64,000 nucleotides of DNA from Pectobacterium zantedeschiae (GTDB taxonomy: Bacteria; Pseudomonadota; Gammaproteobacteria; Enterobacterales; Enterobacteriaceae), in the NCBI RefSeq assembly GCF_004137795.1, contig NZ_NWTM01000001.1:620001-684000 (forward strand). The letters run 5' to 3'. Positions 1-10,300 of this stretch are shown here, piece by piece (the first letter of the stretch is position 1; every line of letters begins with the position of its first letter). The notes beneath the pieces were generated by a model that was not told the origin of the DNA, made no database searches, and was given only the letters and a program-made list of their open reading frames with translations. Made by a program: the position numbers and the translations under genes.

Positions 1-186
1 GATCGAACAGGGGCCAATTACGACGAGTAAACGGGGATCGTGGCCAGTGAGAATCGCTTCAATTTTCTTGCGTGATGAGGTGACATTTTCGGCAACGTCA
101 GGGGTAATCGGGAGTCTGGCAAGTAGCGTTTGGGGTGTGACCAGACTCTCGATGCGCGCGCTCCGCAGTTCATCTGTTTGTAGCAT
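1..186 (-). CDS. aroH: 3-deoxy-D-arabino-heptulosonate 7-phosphate synthase, Trp-sensitive (partial, N-terminal 62 residues)
   Basis: DAHP synthase condenses phosphoenolpyruvate with erythrose 4-phosphate, the first step of the shikimate pathway. Only the N-terminus lies in the window; the gene runs off the left edge. Translating the minus strand from ATG at 186 gives a protein starting MLQTDELRSARIESL and reaching the family motif VVIGPCSI, which resembles E. coli AroH more than AroF or AroG. The frame is open to base 1. It lies downstream of ppsR on the same strand, the same neighbourhood as in E. coli. A PEP-consuming enzyme beside PEP synthase fits metabolically. Identity as the tryptophan-sensitive isozyme is from recalled similarity of the N-terminus. 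Confidence 0.88.
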   Translation of the reverse strand, partial: MLQTDELRSARIESLVTPQTLLARLPITPDVAENVTSSRKKIEAILTGHDPRLLVVIGPCSI

Positions 187-386
187 GTTTTGTCTCTGAA
201 TTCGGTCAAGCCGAAAACCTGTTGTCACTAAAAACGTGGACACGGAGTGTGTCAGACAATGTTTTCGGACAACGTTTTCAACTAAAAGGTTGCTTCGCAG
301 CGGCGAAATGCCGGGAAGTGATGGTGCACACAATAAACGAAATGACACACATTACAACCGCATCAGGACAAATAATCTATCATGTA

Positions 387-1208
387 CTAGTACATTCTTC
401 GGCTCATGCCGAGAATGTCGATGATTTTTGCGGAGATTTCCTCAACAGAATAATTGGTCGTATTGAGATATTTAATCTGATGTTTGCGAAATAGCGCTTC
501 AACCTCGCTGAGTTCCATACGGCACTGGCGAAGGGAGGCATAGCGACTATTCCCCCGACGCTCTTCACGAATTGCCGCTAGTCGTTCGGCATCAATGGTG
601 AGTCCGAATAGCTTATGTTGGAAGGGTTTCAGCGCATCGGGCAGGCGTAGGTTGTCCATATCATCGGCAATGAAAGGGTAGTTGGCAGCACGAATACCAA
701 ACTGCATTGCCAGATACAGGCTGGTCGGTGTTTTACCGCAGCGCGACACACCCAGCAGAATGACTTGAGCCTGATCGAGATTGCGTAGCGAAATGCCGTC
801 ATCGTGTGCCAACGTGTAATCAATCGCGGCGATGCGGGCGTCGTATTTGCTCAGGTTATTAGCCGTCAAACCGTGAGTGCGGTTAGCAATCGGTGTCGGC
901 GGTGTGTTCAATTCTTCCTGCAAGGGGGCGACCAACGCCTGTACGATATCCTGGCAAAATCCTTCACTGCTGGTAATAATATTACGAACGGTCGGCGTGA
1001 CAATGGAGTAAAACACCAGCGGACGCACACCGGTTTGCTGATATAGCGTATTGATTTGCTCACACACCGCTTTAGCGCGGACTTCACTTTCAACGAAAGG
1101 TAAGGTATAGCTAACCGTGTTCACGGGGAATTGAGACAGCACCGCATGGCCCAATACCTCTGCTGTAATGGCCGTACCGTCCGAGACATAAAACACGCTT
1201 CTTTCCAC
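387..1208 (-). CDS. ppsR: PEP synthase regulatory protein (bifunctional Pi-dependent kinase/pyrophosphorylase)
   Basis: PpsR (DUF299) inactivates PEP synthase by ADP-dependent phosphorylation of a threonine next to the catalytic histidine and reactivates it by phosphorolysis. The protein shows the family signature SDGTAITAE near the N-terminus, the P-loop-like stretch [11 protein letters not shown] at about two thirds, and the conserved C-terminus ending SRRMY. I chose the GTG at 1208 because an AAGGGGG ribosome-binding site lies 4 bases before it; this gives 273 residues, close to the E. coli protein. An upstream ATG at 1244 is possible but has no good Shine-Dalgarno. It is divergent from its target ppsA, the standard arrangement. 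Confidence 0.95.
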   Translation of the reverse strand: MERSVFYVSDGTAITAEVLGHAVLSQFPVNTVSYTLPFVESEVRAKAVCEQINTLYQQTGVRPLVFYSIVTPTVRNIITSSEGFCQDIVQALVAPLQEELNTPPTPIANRTHGLTANNLSKYDARIAAIDYTLAHDDGISLRNLDQAQVILLGVSRCGKTPTSLYLAMQFGIRAANYPFIADDMDNLRLPDALKPFQHKLFGLTIDAERLAAIREERRGNSRYASLRQCRMELSEVEALFRKHQIKYLNTTNYSVEEISAKIIDILGMSRRMY

Positions 1209-1391
1209 ATAGCCCCCTTGTGATATTTCCGATAGCTCCAACACGTTAACCTCGTCAAAAATTGCGTTTAAAGAATACTTTTATTAAAACGCCATTTCAT
1301 TATCTTCATGATAAAGAATGCTAATCTTCTACGGTATTGTATTTTTACCGAGTTAAGCAATCATTCGCTGTGAAATCAGTTTTTTTTCATA

Positions 1392-1407
1392 GGTTGATCG
1401 ATTCACC
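1392..1407 (-). promoter_or_regulatory. candidate Cra (FruR) operator upstream of ppsA
   Basis: Read on the minus strand the site is GGTGAATCGATCAACC, fitting the Cra consensus RSTGAAWCSNTHHW. It lies about 100 bp before the ppsA start codon in the ppsR-ppsA divergent region. Cra is known to activate ppsA in E. coli during gluconeogenesis. Binding here is inferred. Confidence 0.65.
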
Positions 1408-1508
1408 TATCCATGTTCATCAAAACGCTATGCTAACCTAATTGCGTTGAGACGATTCTCAACCGAACTCTTTCATACCCTAATTGTATGCAGAAAGGAT
1501 TATTTTCG

Positions 1509-3887
1509 ATGTCCAATAACGGCCCTGATTTGCGTAATGTCCTTTGGTATAACCAACTCGGTATGCACGACGTTGAAAGGGTGGGAGGCAAAAATGCCTC
1601 TCTGGGTGAAATGATCACCAACCTTTCAGATTTGGGCGTAGCCGTTCCCAACGGTTTTGCGACAACGGCGCAGGCATTTAATGATTTTCTTAATCAAAGT
1701 GGGATTAACCAGCGCATTTATGAGCTGCTTGATCGCACCGATATTGACGATCTGAGTCAGTTGGCCAGCGCTGGTGCGCAGATTCGTCAGTGGATTATTG
1801 ATACGCCGTTCCAGCCAGAGCTGGAGCAAGCAATCAACGATGCCTATCAGCAACTGGCCGATGGCGAAAAAGAGGCCTCATTTGCTGTGCGTTCTTCCGC
1901 CACTGCGGAAGATATGCCAGATGCATCTTTTGCTGGCCAACAGGAAACCTTCCTGAATGTGCAGGGCATTGACGCGGTAATGGTAGCGGTGAAGCACGTA
2001 TTTGCATCACTGTTTAACGATCGCGCTATTTCCTATCGCGTGCATCAGGGCTATGACCACCGTGGCGTGGCGCTGTCGGCGGGTGTGCAACGTATGGTGC
2101 GCTCCGATCTGGCTTCCGCGGGTGTGATGTTTACCATTGATACCGAATCCGGCTTTGATCAGGTGGTGTTCATTACTTCGGCTTACGGTTTGGGCGAAAT
2201 GGTGGTGCAAGGGGCAGTGAACCCTGATGAGTTCTATGTTCACAAGCCGACTTTGCAGAACAACAAGCCTGCAATTGTACGTCGTAACATGGGATCGAAA
2301 AAAATCCGTATGGTGTATGCCGCGAGTCAGGAACACGGCAAGCAGGTGCGGATTGAAGATGTACCGGCAGAACAAACAACGCGTTTCAGCCTGACGGATG
2401 AGGAAGTGCAGGCGCTGGCGCGTCAGGCTCTGCTGATTGAAAAACACTACGGTCGTCCGATGGACATCGAATGGGCGAAAGATGGTCATACCGGCAAACT
2501 CTATATCGTTCAGGCGCGCCCGGAAACCGTACGTTCTAACGGACAGGTTATGGAGCGTTACCACCTACCGGCAAGTGGTACGGTGCTGGTGGAAGGCCGT
2601 GCAATCGGACACCGCATTGGGGCGGGCGAAGTGAAAGTGATTCAGGACATCAGCGAGATGCATCTGATCAACGCAGGTGATGTGTTGGTGACCGACATGA
2701 CGGACCCTGACTGGGAACCGATCATGAAGAAAGCCGCTGCGATTGTTACCAACCGCGGCGGACGTACCTGCCACGCGGCGATTATCGCACGTGAGCTGGG
2801 TATCCCGGCCGTTGTGGGTTGCGGTGATGCGACCGAGCGTTTGCGCAAAGGGCAGAAAGTGACCGTTTCCTGTGCGGAAGGCGACACTGGCTATGTGTAT
2901 CAGGATCTGCTGGATTTCTCTGTGAAGAGCTCACAGATTGATGAAATGCCTGCACTGCCACTGAAAATCATGATGAACGTCGGTAACCCCGATCGCGCGT
3001 TTGATTTTGCCTGCCTTCCAAATGATGGCGTCGGTCTGGCGCGTCTGGAATTCATCATCAACCGCATGATTGGCGTGCACCCACGTGCATTGTTGGAATT
3101 CGACCAGCAAGCACCAGAATTGCAACGCGAAATTAAAACACTGATGCAGGGTTATGACGATCCGGTGGAATTCTACGTAGGTCGTCTGACGGAAGGGATT
3201 GCGACGCTGGCAGCGGCATTTTCACCGAAGCGCGTCATTGTTCGTCTGTCCGATTTTAAATCGAACGAGTACGCCAATCTGGTCGGTGGCGAGCGCTATG
3301 AGCCAGAAGAAGAAAACCCGATGCTGGGTTTCCGCGGTGCGGGTCGTTACGTATCACCGGACTTCAAAGCCTGTTTCGCGCTGGAATGTGAAGCGGTTAA
3401 ACGTGTGCGCAACGTGATGGGTCTGAAGAACGTAGAAATCATGATCCCGTTTGTTCGTACCGTGGCGCAAGCGGAAGCGGTTATTGCTGAGCTGGCGAAT
3501 CAGGGACTGCGCCGTGGCGAAGACGGCCTGAAAATCATCATGATGTGCGAGATTCCGTCCAACGCGCTATTGGCCGATGAATTCCTGCAACACTTTGATG
3601 GCTTCTCCATCGGTTCAAACGACATGACGCAGCTGGCGCTGGGTCTGGATCGCGACTCCGGCGTGGTATCGGCACTGTTTGACGAACGTAACGATGCGGT
3701 AAAAGCGCTGCTGTCGATGGCGATTAAGGCGGCGAAGAAACAGGGTAAATATGTCGGAATCTGCGGTCAGGGCCCATCAGACCATGAAGATTTCGCGATC
3801 TGGCTGATGGAACAGGGCATTGATAGCCTGTCACTCAACCCAGACACCGTCGTGCAAACCTGGCTGAATCTCGCTGAGCACAACTAG
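1509..3887 (+). CDS. ppsA: phosphoenolpyruvate synthase
   Basis: Converts pyruvate, ATP and water to phosphoenolpyruvate, AMP and phosphate, allowing growth on three-carbon compounds; cytoplasmic. The 792-residue product has the same length as E. coli PpsA. The N-terminal ATP-grasp nucleotide-binding domain contains [20 protein letters not shown] at about 130-150. The swivelling phosphohistidine domain has [12 protein letters not shown], with the phosphorylated histidine at about 421, preceded by the threonine targeted by PpsR. The C-terminal PEP-binding TIM barrel has GSNDMTQ and GICGQGPS. I chose ATG 1509 over 1488 because an AAAGGA site precedes it and the product then begins MSNNGP as in E. 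coli. It is divergent from ppsR, with a candidate Cra box upstream. Confidence 0.98.
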   Translation: MSNNGPDLRNVLWYNQLGMHDVERVGGKNASLGEMITNLSDLGVAVPNGFATTAQAFNDFLNQSGINQRIYELLDRTDIDDLSQLASAGAQIRQWIIDTPFQPELEQAINDAYQQLADGEKEASFAVRSSATAEDMPDASFAGQQETFLNVQGIDAVMVAVKHVFASLFNDRAISYRVHQGYDHRGVALSAGVQRMVRSDLASAGVMFTIDTESGFDQVVFITSAYGLGEMVVQGAVNPDEFYVHKPTLQNNKPAIVRRNMGSKKIRMVYAASQEHGKQVRIEDVPAEQTTRFSLTDEEVQALARQALLIEKHYGRPMDIEWAKDGHTGKLYIVQARPETVRSNGQVMERYHLPASGTVLVEGRAIGHRIGAGEVKVIQDISEMHLINAGDVLVTDMTDPDWEPIMKKAAAIVTNRGGRTCHAAIIARELGIPAVVGCGDATERLRKGQKVTVSCAEGDTGYVYQDLLDFSVKSSQIDEMPALPLKIMMNVGNPDRAFDFACLPNDGVGLARLEFIINRMIGVHPRALLEFDQQAPELQREIKTLMQGYDDPVEFYVGRLTEGIATLAAAFSPKRVIVRLSDFKSNEYANLVGGERYEPEEENPMLGFRGAGRYVSPDFKACFALECEAVKRVRNVMGLKNVEIMIPFVRTVAQAEAVIAELANQGLRRGEDGLKIIMMCEIPSNALLADEFLQHFDGFSIGSNDMTQLALGLDRDSGVVSALFDERNDAVKALLSMAIKAAKKQGKYVGICGQGPSDHEDFAIWLMEQGIDSLSLNPDTVVQTWLNLAEHN

Positions 3888-3949
3888 TTCTGCGATGAAT
3901 TTTTAGATATCAATGTATTGTTTTTAAAGTTTTTAGTCGCGTAATAATC

Positions 3950-4200
3950 GTGCTGAGGTGGGAGTGACTGCCGGGTGAGCGGCAAGGACGCTACGAAAGC
4001 CAGTGCCGCGCAGGGAGCGCGTCAATGGCGGCCCGAGTTGCGGTCACTAACGCCGAAGGTATCGCGTAGCGACACGATTTCGCGAAAAGCCTGGGGTCAT
4101 GGGGCGGTGGCGATTGAACCGCCCCATGTCGGGCGCGTGCTGCGACAGTTGAAAAAATTGACTGAAGTTAGTGCGCACGAAATTTTCACTGTGGTTACAG
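3950..4200 (+). repeat. interspersed repeat family R, copy A (lacks the hairpin module)
   Basis: The copy begins at TGCTGAGGTG and runs to about GTGCGCACGAAATTTTCACTG. It matches copies at 37820-38145 (plus) and 45000-45335 (minus) in long blocks: AACGCCGAAGG..ATCGCG, the AAGCC.GGGGTCA.GGGGCG block, and GTCGGGCGCGTGC. Copies B and C carry a four-hairpin module between the first block and AACGCCGAAG; copy A has a short unrelated stretch there. An open frame through this copy is repeat-derived and I do not call it a gene. Confidence 0.8.
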
Positions 4201-4219
4201 AAATTTACTTCCCGGATTT

Positions 4220-4289
4220 GTGTGGGGAACCCTCAATTTGCAGGGATGCCTCACTTCGTGGTCGCCTCGTGTATCTCGCTCTTGTCGCG
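4220..4289 (+). repeat. short interspersed repeat family F, copy 1
   Basis: The segment shares GGGATGCCTCAC, CGTGGT, GCC and GTATCTCG in order and spacing with 7211-7299. It directly follows repeat copy A and precedes the apbE 3' end. Function unknown. Confidence 0.6.
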
Positions 4290-4314
4290 ATGGTGTTGTC
4301 ATTAGTCCTGGCGT

Positions 4315-5361
4315 TTACGGTGCTGCAATCAGGAATGACTTAAATTGTGGCGTCATTACCGCGCTAAAACCCTTATCCGTTTTGGTAATCAGATAAACCG
4401 CTAGCCCTTGCTGTTCCGCCAGCTTCAACGCTTTCTCCGTTCCCAACACCATTAGACCGGTATCCCAGCCATCCGCTTCCAGCGCAGTAGGCGCAATTAC
4501 GGTGGCAGAAACTAACTGATGGGTAATCGGCCTGCCTGTCTCAGGATCGATAACATGAGAATAGCGTTTGTTGTTTTCCTCAAAATAATTTCGGTAACTG
4601 CCTGAAGTGCTAATCGCGTAACCCTGCAAATTCACCGCCGCCTGCGCCGCGTTTTCCCGATCGGTTGGTTTTTGAATCGCCACGCGCCACGGTGTTCCTT
4701 CTGCATTCACGCCACGGCTGGAAATGGCACCGCCGACGGAAACCAGATAATTGGTGATCCCTTTACGTGTCATCAACTGTGCGAGAACGTCTGCACCGTA
4801 GCCTTCGCCCAGCGTGGAGAGATCGACGTACAAATCAGGGAGATCTTTCTGAATCCACTCTCCTTTTTCGTCACCGATCAATTTCAGGTGGCGTAGTCCG
4901 ACATTTTGCCGTGCTAAATCGATCTGCTGTTGGCTTGGAATACGTGTCGGCTGCTTCTGCGGGCCGAATCCCCAGAGATTAACCAACGGGCCGACGGTGA
5001 TGTCCATCGCGCCGTGGGTAGCTTTACCGATACGTAGTGCCGCCAGAATAATATCTGCCATGCCATTGCTGATAGGCTGTGGCTCTGTTCCCCGGTACTG
5101 ATTGAAACGAGATAGCACTGAATCGTCACGGTAGGTGGAAATGTCGTTATTGGCCTGCTCCAACAGGGCATCAATTTCCCGCTGCAACTGTATTTTATCT
5201 TCGGTGACGTCACCGCTAATTTTTACGCTGTAAAACGTCCCCATTGTTTTGCCTTCAATGGTCAACAAAGGGCGCTGTGCTGTAGGCGTCGGATTATCAC
5301 AGGCTGTCAGAAGGCTGAATAAGCCACAGAGTAGTACTCTCTTCGCGGTGAGAGACGTCAT
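4315..5361 (-). CDS. apbE: FAD:protein FMN transferase (ApbE lipoprotein)
   Basis: ApbE transfers FMN from FAD onto a threonine of periplasmic-facing flavoproteins such as NqrB/NqrC or RnfG/RnfD. The start at 5361 follows CAGGAG with good spacing and gives 348 residues with a lipoprotein signal: hydrophobic VLLCGLFSLL followed by the lipobox LTAC, so an outer- or inner-membrane-anchored periplasmic protein. Visible family motifs are GKTMGTFYSV near the N-terminus, DLSTLGEGYGAD mid-protein, and SHVIDPETGRP with TALEADGWDTGLMVLG towards the C-terminus (metal and FAD binding). It stands alone here, with no nqr or rnf genes in the window, so its flavoprotein partner is encoded elsewhere. Confidence 0.94.
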   Translation of the reverse strand: MTSLTAKRVLLCGLFSLLTACDNPTPTAQRPLLTIEGKTMGTFYSVKISGDVTEDKIQLQREIDALLEQANNDISTYRDDSVLSRFNQYRGTEPQPISNGMADIILAALRIGKATHGAMDITVGPLVNLWGFGPQKQPTRIPSQQQIDLARQNVGLRHLKLIGDEKGEWIQKDLPDLYVDLSTLGEGYGADVLAQLMTRKGITNYLVSVGGAISSRGVNAEGTPWRVAIQKPTDRENAAQAAVNLQGYAISTSGSYRNYFEENNKRYSHVIDPETGRPITHQLVSATVIAPTALEADGWDTGLMVLGTEKALKLAEQQGLAVYLITKTDKGFSAVMTPQFKSFLIAAP

Positions 5362-5453
5362 GAAAACTCCTGAAAAAACTGGGCTAAGAGTAGGCAAACA
5401 GGAGAGTAGCAAAAAAGGCATGAGGCGTAATTGAATGGAAGAGCAATGAAAGG

Positions 5454-5572
5454 AAAAAAAAGGCCCATCTCAGGGGATGGGCAAAGACTACACACAGCAA
5501 TTCGTTACTAACTCTGACGAGGAGGAAACCTCATTGACAAACAGTAGGTTAATACTAGCTCCGGTATTTATC
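5454..5572 (-). ncRNA. rprA: RprA small regulatory RNA homologue
   Basis: On the minus strand a segment reading ACGAATTGCTGTGTGTAG, then TCTTTGCCCATC and a G-C terminator hairpin with a run of T, matches the 3' half of E. coli RprA as I recall it. RprA is an Hfq-dependent activator of rpoS translation, induced by the Rcs envelope-stress system. Location supports the call: in E. coli rprA lies just downstream of ydiK on the same strand, as here. The 5' end (about 5572) is inferred from a CATAAT -10 at 5579-5584; the 5' half differs from E. coli. The terminator stem is GCCCATC/GATGGGC at 5463-5482 followed by eight T (5454-5461). Confidence 0.85.
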
Positions 5573-5598
5573 CTATGGATTATGCCCTATCCAGTCAT

Positions 5599-5612
5599 TA
5601 AGAATCATCCTA
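5599..5612 (-). promoter_or_regulatory. candidate RcsB box of the rprA promoter
   Basis: TAAGAATCATCCTA on the plus strand differs from the RcsAB consensus TAAGAATATTCCTA at two positions. It overlaps the -35 region of the minus-strand promoter whose -10 is CATAAT (5579-5584), an arrangement expected for RcsB activation of rprA. Binding is inferred. Confidence 0.65.
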
Positions 5613-5850
5613 ATAGTTAATTATCTTTTAAGGGTTGGCCTGTCAGAGTTTTTGTATTGTCAATAATATTGATGCGTTAGAGAAATGATACCAAAAAATT
5701 TAGGACTATTCCCTAAGAATAGACGGATAATCATTAGCTATTTTTACGTATTGAGACAAGGCGAAAGAAATGGTCACTGAGAGACGATGCTGAAAGAGGG
5801 AAATACGTGGGCGGCGCACCGCCCACGGAAGGAAAAGAGGGGGCTTACCG

Positions 5851-6963
5851 CTATGAATCTTTATTTGGTGTCTTGGTCGTATTCACGGAGAGGATGCTTT
5901 GTGGTTCGGGGATCTCACGCATCCAGGCAAACAGCAGACGATAGGAAACGGCGAGGACGACTGGGCCAATAAATAGACCAATCATGCCAAATGCCAACAA
6001 CCCGCCAATCACGCCGGAAAGAATCAGCAGCATAGGAAGATCGGCCCCCATTCTGATTAATACCGGGCGAATCACGTTATCAATCGTTCCAACGACGCAA
6101 CTCCAGACCAGCAGGATGGTGCCCCAGGTGCTATCGCCCGTCCAATACAGCCAGATAATGGCAGGAATAAGTACCAGAAGTGGCCCCAGCTGCGCCAGAC
6201 AACACAGAAACATCAGAACAGTTAATAGTGTGGTGTAAGGAATCCCAGACAGCCCAAGGCCGATTCCGCCTAACACCGACTGCACGATGGCTGTTACCAC
6301 CACGCCCAGCGCGACGGCACGAATTGACTGTGCGGCCAGAATCACGGCGGCATCGCCGCGCTCTTGTCCAAGTCTGATAGCGAAATGTCGCACTGCTTTT
6401 GCAACGGCTTCACCTTTGTAATACAGCAGAGCACTGAAGATCAGCATCAGCGAACAGTGCATCAGAAAGCGCCCGACATGTGCTGCCTGTGCCACCAGCC
6501 AGGTCGCCGTTTTACCAAAATAGGGCTGCACCTTGGCGAACAGGCCGCTGCCTCCGCTTTGCAATAGCGCCTGCCAACTGTTGAATAATTTATCCCCGAC
6601 CAGGGGAATTGACGCCAGCCACTCCAGCGTCGGCGGCGAAAAGTTTTCCTGTCTGGCTCCCCAGCTCATTAGCGCCGAGCTGTTATCGACCACGCTACTG
6701 ACGAGAATGCCAATCGGCACAATAAATAGCAGGATGAGCAGAAACGTCATGACGAGCACAGCCAGAGAACGTCGTCCCCACAATAGCGCTTGAAGTTTAA
6801 TCAGCATTGGCCAGGTGGCAATGACCACCATACATGCCCAGGCGAATCCCAGAATAAAAGGCTGTACTACCCAAAAACAGGCAATAATCATGATGGTAAT
6901 AAACACCAGACTGAACAGGATTCTGGCCAGGTCAAATCGTGGTGGTTGAGAATATTTGCTCAA
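5851..6963 (-). CDS. ydiK: YdiK, AI-2E family inner-membrane transporter
   Basis: Member of the AI-2 exporter (TqsA-like, UPF0118) permease family; the YdiK substrate is not established. The protein has about eight hydrophobic segments, an N-terminal pair around residues 12-60, and the conserved C-terminal block LSGVIGGLLAFGMIGLFIGP. I chose a TTG start at 6963 because TGAGGAA lies 7 bases before it and the resulting 370-residue protein begins like E. coli YdiK; an upstream ATG at 7041 would add 26 residues without a clear ribosome-binding site. rprA follows downstream on the same strand, as in E. coli. Confidence 0.92.
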   Translation of the reverse strand: MSKYSQPPRFDLARILFSLVFITIMIIACFWVVQPFILGFAWACMVVIATWPMLIKLQALLWGRRSLAVLVMTFLLILLFIVPIGILVSSVVDNSSALMSWGARQENFSPPTLEWLASIPLVGDKLFNSWQALLQSGGSGLFAKVQPYFGKTATWLVAQAAHVGRFLMHCSLMLIFSALLYYKGEAVAKAVRHFAIRLGQERGDAAVILAAQSIRAVALGVVVTAIVQSVLGGIGLGLSGIPYTTLLTVLMFLCCLAQLGPLLVLIPAIIWLYWTGDSTWGTILLVWSCVVGTIDNVIRPVLIRMGADLPMLLILSGVIGGLLAFGMIGLFIGPVVLAVSYRLLFAWMREIPEPQSILSVNTTKTPNKDS

Positions 6964-7041
6964 CGAATCGTTCCTCAATAGCAAAAGAAAAGGCTGAAGG
7001 TGAGGCAGTTTGGGTGAAGTGATCTCATTACCCGTCATCAT

Positions 7042-7381
7042 GAGATATTTCCGGGTGTTTTGACAGCCTGTTGAACATTTTGTTGGTGAAACCGTGGTTA
7101 GCCAACACGCTGTATGTTTTTGCCGTTCTGGGAGCGCACACGATTGCGAAATGTGATAAAACGTGATGTCCCCGATGAAAGGGCGGCTATATACAAATGC
7201 TCGTCACTTAAGTGTGGTTTTAGGGGAAACACGGTGATGAGGTTCCCGTAGGGATGCCTCACACCGTGGTAGCCCCGGTATCTCGATCCTTAAGCGATCG
7301 ATATTAGGCTATATAACACGCCTCACAGGCATATCACGACATATTGGCAAACACATCATGTACGGACAGGGTCAAAAAATA
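7042..7381. other. ydiK-ydiJ intergenic region
   Basis: A non-coding stretch between divergent ydiK and ydiJ. It should hold both promoters. The only clear structure is the family F repeat at 7211-7299. I see no convincing small gene. Confidence 0.6.
7211..7299 (+). repeat. short interspersed repeat family F, copy 2
   Basis: Shares GGGATGCCTCAC, CGTGGT and GTATCTCG with 4220-4289. Within this copy CACGGTG-at-GAGG pairs with CCTC-a-CACCGTG, making a long stem, so the transcript or single strand could fold. It lies about 80 bp before ydiJ. Confidence 0.6.
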
Positions 7382-10300
7382 ATGATCCCACAGATCACGC
7401 AATCTCCCGGGCTGGTTCAGCCGGTGCTTAATTTTCTGGAAGCATTAAAGAAAAACGGATTTACGGGCGATACGGCGACCAATTATGCCGATCGTCTGAC
7501 GATGGCGACGGATAACAGTATCTATCAACTTTTGCCGGATGCGGTGGTCTTCCCTCGTTCCACCGCTGATGTGGCGATCCTGTCGCGGTTGGCGGGTGAC
7601 GCTCGTTTTTCAGGGCTGACCTTTACTCCACGCGGTGGCGGAACCGGAACGAACGGGCAGGCGCTGAATCGCGGCATCGTGGTCGATATGTCGCGTTATA
7701 TGAACCGCATTTTGGAGATCAATCCTGAACAGGGTTGGGTGCGCGTCGAAGCTGGCGTCATTAAAGATCAGCTCAACCAGTATCTTAAGCCCTATGGTTA
7801 TTTCTTCGCGCCTGAACTGTCGACCAGTAACCGGGCGACGCTAGGCGGCATGATCAATACCGATGCATCAGGGCAGGGTTCGCTGGTGTATGGTAAAACC
7901 TCAGACCATGTGCTGGGGCTACGTGCGGTGCTGCTGGGCGGTGAAATGCTGGATACGCAAGCGATGCCAGTAGAGTTGGCGGAGCAGTTAGCAGAAGAAG
8001 ATTCTCCTGTTGGCCGCATTTACCACACGGTGCTGCACCGCTGCCGCGAACAGCGCGCGTTGATTATCGACAAGTTCCCTAAGCTGAACCGCTTTTTGAC
8101 CGGTTATGACCTGCGCCATGTGTTCAGCGACGATCTCCGCACCTTTGACCTGACGCGCATTTTGACCGGGGCTGAAGGTACGCTGGCTTTTATCACCGAA
8201 GCGAAGCTCGATATCACGCCGTTGCCGAAGAGCCGTCGTCTGGTGAACATCAAGTACGACTCCTTCAATTCCGCATTGCGCAATGCGCCGTTCATGGTGG
8301 AAGCAAAGGCGTTATCTGTCGAAACCGTGGATTCCAAAGTCCTCAATCTTGCCCGTGAAGATATTGTTTGGCATTCCGTCAGTGAACTGATTACCGATGT
8401 GCCAAATCAGGAAATGCTTGGTCTGAATATTGTTGAATTCGCCGGTGATGATGAAGCACTCATCAACGGGCAGGTTGAGTCGCTATGTCAGAGGCTGGAC
8501 ACGCTGCTGGCTACTGGCGAAGGTGGGGTGATTGGCTATCAAACCTGTAACGACCTTGCCGGAATCGAACGTATTTACGCCATGCGCAAAAAAGCCGTCG
8601 GGCTACTGGGCAATAGTAAAGGGCAGGCCAAACCTATCCCGTTTGCGGAAGATACCTGTGTGCCACCCCAGCATCTCGCCGATTATATCGAAGAGTTTCG
8701 TGCGTTGTTGGACAGCCACAATCTGACGTATGGCATGTTCGGCCATGTGGATGCTGGAGTACTGCACGTTCGTCCTGCGCTGGACATGTGCGATCCACAA
8801 CAGGAAATGCTGATGAAACAGCTTTCCGACCAGATTGTCGCGCTGACGGCCAAATATGGCGGTCTACTTTGGGGTGAACACGGTAAAGGCTTCCGCGCCG
8901 AATACAGCCCTGAATTCTTTGGGCCGGAACTGTATGCCGAACTGCGCCGCATCAAGGCGGCGTTTGATCCTGATAACCGGCTAAATCCCGGGAAGATTTG
9001 TGCACCGCTGGATGTCGATGCACCGATGATGAAAGTCGATGCGGTCAAGCGTGGCACGTTCGACCGTACAATCCCGCTGACGGTACGCACCGCGTTCCGT
9101 GGCGCGATGGAATGTAACGGCAACGGGTTGTGCTTCAACTTTGATGCGCGCAGCCCAATGTGTCCGTCGATGAAAATCAGTGGAAACCGGATTCATTCTC
9201 CGAAAGGTCGTGCGACGCTGGTGCGTGAATGGTTGCGCCTGCTGGCGGAACAGGGCGTTGATCCAGTGGCATTGGAAAATGCCTTACCGCAGCAGAAGTT
9301 GAGCCTGCGCGCCTTTATCCAAAAAACGCGGAATAGCTGGCAGGCGAAGCAAGGCGATTACGATTTCTCGCATGAAGTCAAAGAGGCGATGTCAGGTTGT
9401 CTGGCGTGTAAAGCTTGTTCAACACAGTGCCCGATCAAGATAGATGTGCCCGGTTTCCGTTCTCGCTTCCTACAGCTTTATCACACGCGCTACCTGCGAC
9501 CGGTTCGTGACTATCTGGTGGCAGGGGTCGAAAGCTATGCGCCGCTGATGGCTCGCAGCCCGAAGACGTTTAACTTCTTCCTGAAAATGCCGTTGCTGAA
9601 TAACCTGAGCCGCAGCCAGATAGGTATGGTTGATTTGCCTTTGCTGTCATCGCCGTCGCTGCGTCAGCAGTTTGCCGGGCATAGCGGAGTCAACACCACG
9701 CTCGAACAATTGGAAGCACTGTCGGAACACGCGCGTCAGCAGTACGTACTCATCGTGCAGGATCCGTTTACCAGCTATTACGATGCGCAGGTAGTGGCGG
9801 ATTTCGTTCACCTGATCGAAAAATTGAAGCTGAAACCGGTGCTATTGCCGTTCTCCCCGAACGGAAAGGCGCAGCACATTAAAGGTTTCTTGCAACGTTT
9901 TGCCAAAACGGCGTCGAAGACGGCAGATTTCCTGAATCGCGTTGCCAAATTGGGGATGCCGATGGTCGGTGTCGATCCGGCTCTGGTGCTGTGCTATCGC
10001 GATGAATACCGAGAAATTCTGGGTGAGAAACGTGGTGATTTCCAGGTGCAACTGGTGCATGAATGGCTGGTGACGGCATTGGCAGACAGTGCGCCTCAAC
10101 CTGCTATCGGCGAGTCCTGGTATCTGCTCGGCCACTGTACCGAAACGACTGCGCTACCGATCAGTACTAAACAGTGGGCCGATATCTTCGCGCGCTTTGG
10201 CGCTAAACTGGAGAATATTAGCGTCGGGTGTTGCGGCATGGCGGGAACCTACGGGCATGAAACCAAAAATCTCGCCAACTCGCAGGGAATCTATGCGCTA

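Noticed and set aside
382..395. ATGTACTAGTACAT palindrome resembling a TrpR half-site before aroH
   Set aside because: It overlaps the conserved last codons and stop of ppsR and lies almost 200 bp from aroH without a clear promoter, so chance is likely.
3975..4343. 122-codon ORF after ppsA with a hydrophobic C-terminus
   Set aside because: It runs through repeat copy A and repeat F and its first half is the translation of a dispersed non-coding repeat; no ribosome-binding site.
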